The position numbers were made by a program, and so were the translations under genes. A stretch of DNA of 50,525 bases from IDS-8 sp036381215 (GTDB lineage: Bacteria; Pseudomonadota; Gammaproteobacteria; Steroidobacterales; Woeseiaceae), in the NCBI GenBank assembly GCA_036381215.1, contig DASVDF010000017.1, forward strand, positions 1 through 50,525, read 5' to 3'. The notes below the pieces were generated by a model that was given only the letters and a program-made list of their open reading frames with translations, did no database searches and was not told the DNA's origin. The stretch's first letter is position 1. The number at the start of each line of letters is the position of its first letter. This document shows positions 45,551 through 50,525 of the stretch, one piece after another.

Positions 45551-46977
45551 TAATTCGGGTAGTTGAGCGCGCGCTTGTCGGCGGCGAGCGCCGCTTCGTG
45601 CATCGATTCGGCCAGCGTCGGGTGCGCATGGATGGTGCGCTGCAGGTCCTCGGTGCTGGCCGAGAACTCCATCGCGAGCACCGCCTCGGCGATCAGCTCG
45701 CCGGCCATCGGCCCGAGCACGTGCACGCCGAGGATCTCGTCATCGTCGGCCGCGGACACGATCTTGACCATGCCCGGCGTCTGCTCCAGCGCCTTCGCGC
45801 GGCCGTTCGCCGCAAACGGGAACGAGCCGGTCTTGTATGCGCGGCCGCTGTCCTTCACCTCGCGCTCGGTCTTGCCGACCCAGGCGATCTCCGGCGCCGT
45901 ATAGATCACGCTCGGCACGACGTCGTAGTTCATTTCCGCGACGTCGCCGGCAATGAGATCGGCGGCCATCACGCCCTCCTCCGAGCCCTTGTGCGCCAGC
46001 ATCGGGCCGCGCACGCAATCGCCGATCGCGAACACGCCCTTCACGCGCGTCCGGCACTCGCGATCGACGGGGATGAAGCCGCGCTCGTCGACCTGGATGC
46101 CGCAGTCCTCGGCCAGCAGACCGTCCGTGAAAGGCCGGCGGCCCACAGCGACCACCAGCCGGTCGAACTCGAGCGACTGCCGGTTTCCGTCTGCCTCGTA
46201 CTCCACGGTCACCGCGTCGCCCGATCTCCGCGCACTGGTCACTTTCGCCCCGAGCTGAATAGTGAGCCCTTGGGACTTGAACTGCTTCTGCGCTTCCTTC
46301 GCAATATCACGATCGACGGTCGGCAGGAACTCATCCACCGCCTCGAGGATCACGACCTCGGAGCCGAGCCGGTTCCAGACGCTGCCGAGCTCGAGCCCGA
46401 TGATGCCGCAGCCGATCACGCCGAGACGGCGCGGCACTCCGCTGAATTCGAGGGCGCCCCAGGAATCCACGACGACTTCGCCGTCGAACGGCGCCACCTT
46501 GAGCTCGACCGGCGCGGAGCCCGACGCAAGGATCACGTAGCGGGCCTCGAGGATCTCGGGCTGGCCATCACCCTGGGGCGTAAATTCCACCTTGCGATCG
46601 GCCAGCAGCTTGCCGTGCCCGACCAGCCCTTCCACCTTGTTCGCCTTGAACAGGCCGGCGATGCCACCGGTGAGCTGGCGCACGATGCCGGCTTTGCGCT
46701 TCTGCATGGCCGCGAGGTCGATTTCGACGCCGGAGACCTTGATGCCGTGCTTCGAGAACTCGTGTTGTGCACGGTGCACGAGCTCGGACGATTCGAGCAG
46801 CGCCTTCGACGGAATGCAGCCGGCGTTCAGGCAGGTGCCCCCGAAGGTGTGCTTGCCGTCCGGGTTCCGCCACTCGTCTATGCACGCGACGTTCATGCCG
46901 TTCTGGGCGGCGCGGATCGCGGCGATGTAACCGCCGGGGCCCGCGCCGATCACGATCACGTCGTAGCTTTTCGCCAT
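45550..46977 (-). CDS. lpdA: Dihydrolipoyl dehydrogenase (E3)
   Basis: A 475-residue flavoprotein disulfide reductase. FAD motif VIVIGAGPGGYIAA, redox disulfide Cys49/Cys54 in GGTCLNAGCIPSK, NAD motif LGVIGCGIIGLELGSVWNRL and the C-terminal catalytic base in HAHPTLAESMHEA. Third gene after sucA and sucB, so it is the E3 of the 2-oxoglutarate dehydrogenase complex. AAGGGAAAG precedes the ATG. Confidence 0.96.
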   Translation of the reverse strand: MAKSYDVIVIGAGPGGYIAAIRAAQNGMNVACIDEWRNPDGKHTFGGTCLNAGCIPSKALLESSELVHRAQHEFSKHGIKVSGVEIDLAAMQKRKAGIVRQLTGGIAGLFKANKVEGLVGHGKLLADRKVEFTPQGDGQPEILEARYVILASGSAPVELKVAPFDGEVVVDSWGALEFSGVPRRLGVIGCGIIGLELGSVWNRLGSEVVILEAVDEFLPTVDRDIAKEAQKQFKSQGLTIQLGAKVTSARRSGDAVTVEYEADGNRQSLEFDRLVVAVGRRPFTDGLLAEDCGIQVDERGFIPVDRECRTRVKGVFAIGDCVRGPMLAHKGSEEGVMAADLIAGDVAEMNYDVVPSVIYTAPEIAWVGKTEREVKDSGRAYKTGSFPFAANGRAKALEQTPGMVKIVSAADDDEILGVHVLGPMAGELIAEAVLAMEFSASTEDLQRTIHAHPTLAESMHEAALAADKRALNYPN

Positions 46978-47005
46978 GTCTTTCCCTTCTGGTCACCTGA
47001 GCGAC

Positions 47006-47030
47006 GCAGGAGCGCGCATTTGCGCGCGAC
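47006..47030 (+). repeat. REP-like element, forward copy in the sucB-lpdA gap
   Basis: GCAGGAGCGCGCATTTGCGC then GCGAC. Together with 47071-47096 it forms an inverted pair inside the sucB-lpdA transcript. Confidence 0.7.
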
Positions 47031-47070
47031 CTGCAAAGCCCGACGTCCCGCGGCATCGCCGGGATTGTGG

Positions 47071-47096
47071 GGTCGCGCGCAATGCGCGCTCCTACA
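47071..47096 (-). repeat. REP-like element, inverted copy directly after sucB
   Basis: The minus strand reads CTGTAGGAGCGCGCATTGCG then CGCGACC, beginning two bases after the sucB stop codon. Confidence 0.7.
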
Positions 47097-47097
47097 G

Positions 47098-48387
47098 CTA
47101 AAACTGCAGCAGGAGCCGCGCGGGATCCTCGAGCGACTGCTTGATCGCCATCAGGAACTGCACGCTCTCGCGCCCGTCGATGATGCGATGATCGTAGGTG
47201 AGCGCGACGTACATCATCGGCCGGATGACGACCTGGCCATCGATCGCCATCGGCCGCTCACGAATGGCATGCATGCCGAGAATCGCGCTCTGCGGCGGGT
47301 TCAATATGGGCGTCGCCAGCAGGGAGCCGAAGATGCCGCCGTTCGTGATCGTGAACGTGCCGCCGGTCAGCTCTTCCATGCCGATGGAGCCGTCGCGCGC
47401 CTTCCGTCCGAGCGCGTCGACCGCTTTCTCGATGTCGGCGAAACTCATCTGATCGACGTTGCGCACCACCGGGACCATCAGGCCGCGATCGGAGGACACG
47501 GCGATGCCGATGTCGAAGTAATCGTGATAGACGATGTCCTTGCCTTCGATCGAGGCATTCACGGCGGGAAACTTCTTGAGCGCCTCGACGGACGCCTTCG
47601 CGAAGAAGGACATGTAGCCGAGCCGGATACCGTGCTCCTTCTCGAACGCTTCCTTGTAGCGGTTGCGCAGCTCGATCACGCGGCTCAGGTCGATTTCGTT
47701 GAAGGTGGTGAGCATCGCAGCCGTGTGCTGCGCCTCGACCAGCCGTTCGGCGATGCGGGCCCGCAGGCGGGTCATCGGCACGCGGCGATCCCGGCGCCCG
47801 GCGGCCGGCGCGCTCACCGGCGGCAACCCGGGCTCGGGCTCTCCGTGCGGCGGCGTCTCGTCGTGCCGCTTGAGATAGTCCATCACGTCGGACTTCGTGA
47901 TGCGCCCGTCCCGGCCACTGCCGCTCACGGCGGCGGCGTCGACGTCGTGCTCCTCCAGCAGCCGTCGCACCGACGGGCTCAGCTTGTGCGCGCTCTCGCC
48001 GCGCGTCCCGGGCGCAGCCGGCTCTTCCCCTGCCGCCGCGGCCGCTTCCGGCTGCGTGCCCGCGCCCTGTGATTCCGCCCGGGCAACGGCGGGAGGCTCC
48101 TGCGGCTCCGCCGTGCCCGCCGCGTCCCCCGCGGTTTCCGCCTGCGCCTTGACCTCGCCCTCTTCCAGGACGGCGATCAGATCGCCGGCGTGCACGGTCG
48201 CGCCGTCTTCGACCTTGATTTCCTTCAACGTGCCGGCGGCCGGCGAAGGCACCTCGAGCACGATCTTGTCCGTCTCCAGATCCACGAGGTTCTCGTCGCG
48301 GGCCACGCTTTCGCCGGGCTTCTTGTGCCACGCCACCAGCGTCGCGTCGGTGACGGATTCCGGCAGTGCAGGAACTCTGATCTCCAT
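47098..48387 (-). CDS. sucB: Dihydrolipoyllysine-residue succinyltransferase (E2o)
   Basis: A 429-residue E2. One lipoyl domain (1-75; lipoylated Lys41 in LETDKIVLEV), an Ala/Pro/Glu-rich linker, a peripheral subunit-binding domain (about 145-180, LSPSVRRLLEEHDVDAAAV) and the catalytic domain with C-terminal YDHRIIDGRESV (His/Asp). The substrate is succinyl groups, judged from its place after sucA (2-base gap). Confidence 0.96.
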   Translation of the reverse strand: MEIRVPALPESVTDATLVAWHKKPGESVARDENLVDLETDKIVLEVPSPAAGTLKEIKVEDGATVHAGDLIAVLEEGEVKAQAETAGDAAGTAEPQEPPAVARAESQGAGTQPEAAAAAGEEPAAPGTRGESAHKLSPSVRRLLEEHDVDAAAVSGSGRDGRITKSDVMDYLKRHDETPPHGEPEPGLPPVSAPAAGRRDRRVPMTRLRARIAERLVEAQHTAAMLTTFNEIDLSRVIELRNRYKEAFEKEHGIRLGYMSFFAKASVEALKKFPAVNASIEGKDIVYHDYFDIGIAVSSDRGLMVPVVRNVDQMSFADIEKAVDALGRKARDGSIGMEELTGGTFTITNGGIFGSLLATPILNPPQSAILGMHAIRERPMAIDGQVVIRPMMYVALTYDHRIIDGRESVQFLMAIKQSLEDPARLLLQF

Positions 48388-48389
48388 GT

Positions 48390-50525
48390 TCAGCTACTCT
48401 TCCTTTTCTTGCTGCGCGCGACGGAAGACGTCGGCGTCTTCTTTTTCTTTCGCCGCGGCCCGTCGGACTTGCGCGCGCTCGTATCGGTGCCGAGCGCCGC
48501 TTCGACCAGCGCCTGCTGCTCCCTCAGGTGAATCTTCAGGAGCCCGACGGCCGGCGCGGCGGCATGCGGCCGGCCGGCGTAAAAGAGCTGCTGCGCGTCC
48601 GAGAGCGGCTCCTGCAGCCGGTGCCGGATCTGGTACCAGGCACCCTGGTTCTGCGGCTCCTCCTGGCACCACACGATCTCTTCGGCCTTCGGCCAGGCGG
48701 CGAGCGTTGCCGCGAACTGATCGATCGGGAACGGGTACAGCTGCTCGATGCGAATCAGGGCGACGTTGTCGATTTCACTGGCGCGCCGGGCCTCGAGCAG
48801 ATCGTAATAGACCTTGCCGCTGCAGAAAACGACGCGGCGCGTCCGCTCCGGATCGACGTCGTCGATCTCGGGCATGACGGTCCGGAACCCTCCCTGCGAG
48901 AGGCTCGAGAGCGGCGATACGGAAAGCTTGTGGCGCAGCAGACTCTTCGGCGTCATGACGATGAGCGGCTTGCGGTGATCGCGGATCATCTGCCGCCGCA
49001 GCATGTGGAAGAGCTGCGCCGGAGTCGAGGGCACGCAGACCTGCATGTTCTCCTGGGCGCAGAGCTGGAGGAAGCGCTCGAGCCTCGCGGAGGAGTGCTC
49101 CGGTCCCTGCCCCTCGTAGCCGTGCGGCAGGAACAGGGTCAGTCCGCACAGCCGGCCCCATTTGGCCTCGCCGGAGCTGATGAACTGATCGATGACGACC
49201 TGCGCGCCGTTCGCGAAATCTCCGTATTGCGCTTCCCAGACGACCAGCGTGCACGGATCGGCTGTCGAGAAGCCGTATTCGAACCCGAGCACCGCCTCCT
49301 CCGACAGCAGCGAATCGATGACGCGAAACGCGGAAAAGCGGTCGGAGATCGTTTCGAGCGGAACGTATTCGTCCCGGTTGCGCTGGTTGTGCAGCACCGA
49401 GTGGCGATGGAAGAACGTGCCGCGGCTCGTGTCCTGGCCGGAGAGACGGCAGTTGAAGCCGTCGTCGAGCAGCGAGGCGAAAGCCAGCGCTTCGGCGAAA
49501 CCCCAGTCGATGTCGACTCCGCCTTTCGCCATCCGCACGCGCTCATCCATAATGCGCTGGACGCGGCCGTGCAGCACGAAGCCCGGCGGCAGCGTCGTAA
49601 TCCTGCTGGCCAGCTCCGCGAGCTTCTCGGGCGGCACCGTGGTGTCCACGTCGACGTCCCACGGCGTGTCGAAATAGCGGCTCCAGTCGATGCTCTGCAC
49701 CACTTCCCCGTTGCCGATCAGCGCTTTCGGCACCGGCTCGCCGTGATCCAGCCGATCGCGGTATTCATCCTGCATCCGCTCCGCCTGCTCGGCCTCGATC
49801 ACCCCGCCGGCCACGAGCTTTTCGGCGTAGATCTGGCGCGTCGTCTTGTGATTGCGGATGCGTCCGTACATCACCGGCTGCGTGGCGCTCGGCTCGTCGG
49901 CCTCGTTGTGGCCGTGACGGCGGTAGCACACGAAATCGATCACTACGTCCTTCTTGAACTGCCGGCGGTACGCGAGCGCGAGTCGCGTCACGAAGACGGC
50001 CGCCTCGGGGTCGTCGCCGTTCACGTGGAAAATCGGCGCTTCGATCATCTTGGCGATGTCGGTGCAGTACGGCGTCGAGCGGGCGTCGGAAGGCCGGCTG
50101 GTCGTGAAGCCGATCTGGTTGTTGACCACGATATGCACCGTTCCGCCGGTGCGGTAGCCGTTGGTCTGCGACAGCTGGAACGTCTCGGCCACGACGCCCT
50201 GCGCCGGGAACGCGGCATCGCCGTGGATCAGCACCGGCAGGACCTGCTCCCGCTCCACGTCGCCGCGGCGCTGCTGGCGCGCGCGCACGGAGCCCTCGAC
50301 GACCGGGTTCACGATCTCGAGATGCGACGGATTGAACGCGAGGGCGATGTGCACGTTGCCGCCCGGCGTCTTCATGTCGGCCGAGAAGCCCTTGTGGTAT
50401 TTCACGTCGCCGGAGCCCTTGAGCTGCTCCGGATCGATGTTGCCTTCGAATTCGTCGAAGAGCTCCTCGGGTGGCTTGCCGAGGACGTTGACCAGCACGT
50501 TGATGCGGCCGCGATGGGCCATGCC
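48390..50525 (-). CDS. sucA: 2-oxoglutarate dehydrogenase E1, C-terminal part (runs off window)
   Basis: About 711 residues of the thiamin-diphosphate E1; the N-terminal about 220 residues lie beyond the window edge. Recognised by MAHRGRINVLVNVLGKPPEE, FNPSHLEIVNPVVEGSVRAR, the ThDP region (IHGDAAFPAQGVVAETFQLS) and EEPQNQGAWYQIRHRL. The protein ends in an unusual 28-residue basic tail (13 Lys/Arg, including RRKKKK and KKRK), beyond the normal family end. First gene of sucA-sucB-lpdA. Confidence 0.96.
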   Translation of the reverse strand, partial: GMAHRGRINVLVNVLGKPPEELFDEFEGNIDPEQLKGSGDVKYHKGFSADMKTPGGNVHIALAFNPSHLEIVNPVVEGSVRARQQRRGDVEREQVLPVLIHGDAAFPAQGVVAETFQLSQTNGYRTGGTVHIVVNNQIGFTTSRPSDARSTPYCTDIAKMIEAPIFHVNGDDPEAAVFVTRLALAYRRQFKKDVVIDFVCYRRHGHNEADEPSATQPVMYGRIRNHKTTRQIYAEKLVAGGVIEAEQAERMQDEYRDRLDHGEPVPKALIGNGEVVQSIDWSRYFDTPWDVDVDTTVPPEKLAELASRITTLPPGFVLHGRVQRIMDERVRMAKGGVDIDWGFAEALAFASLLDDGFNCRLSGQDTSRGTFFHRHSVLHNQRNRDEYVPLETISDRFSAFRVIDSLLSEEAVLGFEYGFSTADPCTLVVWEAQYGDFANGAQVVIDQFISSGEAKWGRLCGLTLFLPHGYEGQGPEHSSARLERFLQLCAQENMQVCVPSTPAQLFHMLRRQMIRDHRKPLIVMTPKSLLRHKLSVSPLSSLSQGGFRTVMPEIDDVDPERTRRVVFCSGKVYYDLLEARRASEIDNVALIRIEQLYPFPIDQFAATLAAWPKAEEIVWCQEEPQNQGAWYQIRHRLQEPLSDAQQLFYAGRPHAAAPAVGLLKIHLREQQALVEAALGTDTSARKSDGPRRKKKKTPTSSVARSKKRKSS

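Noticed and set aside
45073..48072. A 999-codon open frame on the plus strand
   Set aside because: It lies antisense over phoD-like, lpdA and sucB, each with full family motifs. Arg/Ala/His-rich composition and no recognisable domain mark it as a high-GC shadow frame. The same applies to long antisense frames at 1136-2674, 3358-4800, 15959-17773 and 43277-45490.

Overview
This window is chromosomal DNA of a very GC-rich bacterium, most likely a gammaproteobacterium outside the enterics. The reasons are gene orders typical of that class: tol-pal (ybgC-tolQRAB-pal-cpoB) directly downstream of yebC-ruvCAB; purB followed by nudJ and mnmA; a fused thrA with thrB and thrC; a monofunctional RelA; a PhoP/PhoQ-type two-component pair; and dispersed REP-like repeats of the GTAGGAGCG type. 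There is no rRNA, prophage, CRISPR array or insertion sequence. Genus-level placement is not possible by eye.

Layout. 1-2.7 kb: end of a lysine-degradation pair (saccharopine/lysine dehydrogenase family plus an ALDH7 aminoadipate-semialdehyde dehydrogenase). 2.7-5.7 kb: a one-domain asparaginase-like gene, then an nfeD protease/stomatin (slipin) pair. 5.8-8.9 kb, minus strand: a PepSY protein with a PhoP/PhoQ-like system, then a glycine-zipper envelope protein. 9-15.9 kb: housekeeping hydrolases (mazG, CoA pyrophosphatase), fumC, then rightward purB, a conserved hypothetical, nudJ and mnmA. 16-19.8 kb: acnA and a DUF2333 protein. 19.9-23.7 kb: a YgjP-type metallopeptidase, an exported seven-repeat predicted beta-solenoid, and an ABC-2 exporter. 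23.7-26.9 kb: tatD, then a compact operon of two DUF1538 membrane proteins, a PII-like protein and a two-CBS protein. 27.1-32.5 kb, minus strand: a NERD protein and thrABC; then tRNA-Lys(TTT). 32.8-40.9 kb, minus strand: cpoB, pal, tolBARQ, ybgC, ruvBAC, yebC. 41-43.2 kb: relA. 43.3-50.5 kb, minus strand: a Tat-exported PhoD-like phosphatase, lpdA, sucB and the C-terminal part of sucA, which runs off the window.

The TCA cycle is strongly represented (acnA, fumC, sucAB-lpdA). The Tol-Pal and RuvABC clusters are complete and standard. The best candidate for an undescribed system is the DUF1538a-DUF1538b-PII-like-CBS operon at 24611-26939: a two-subunit membrane protein, probably a transporter, overlapping or abutting two small ligand-sensing proteins, with a 21-codon mini-ORF bridging the membrane and sensor genes.

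Two repeat families stand out. One is a REP-like element found about 13 times, mostly as inverted pairs at gene 3' ends; it supplies stop codons (slipin, relA) and coding tails (mazG, mnmA). The other is a multi-hairpin element, with five consecutive perfect stem-loops at 19762-19911 and a diverged partial copy in opposite orientation at 45493-45550. Several genes are preceded by extended -10 promoters of the form TGYTAYRMT.
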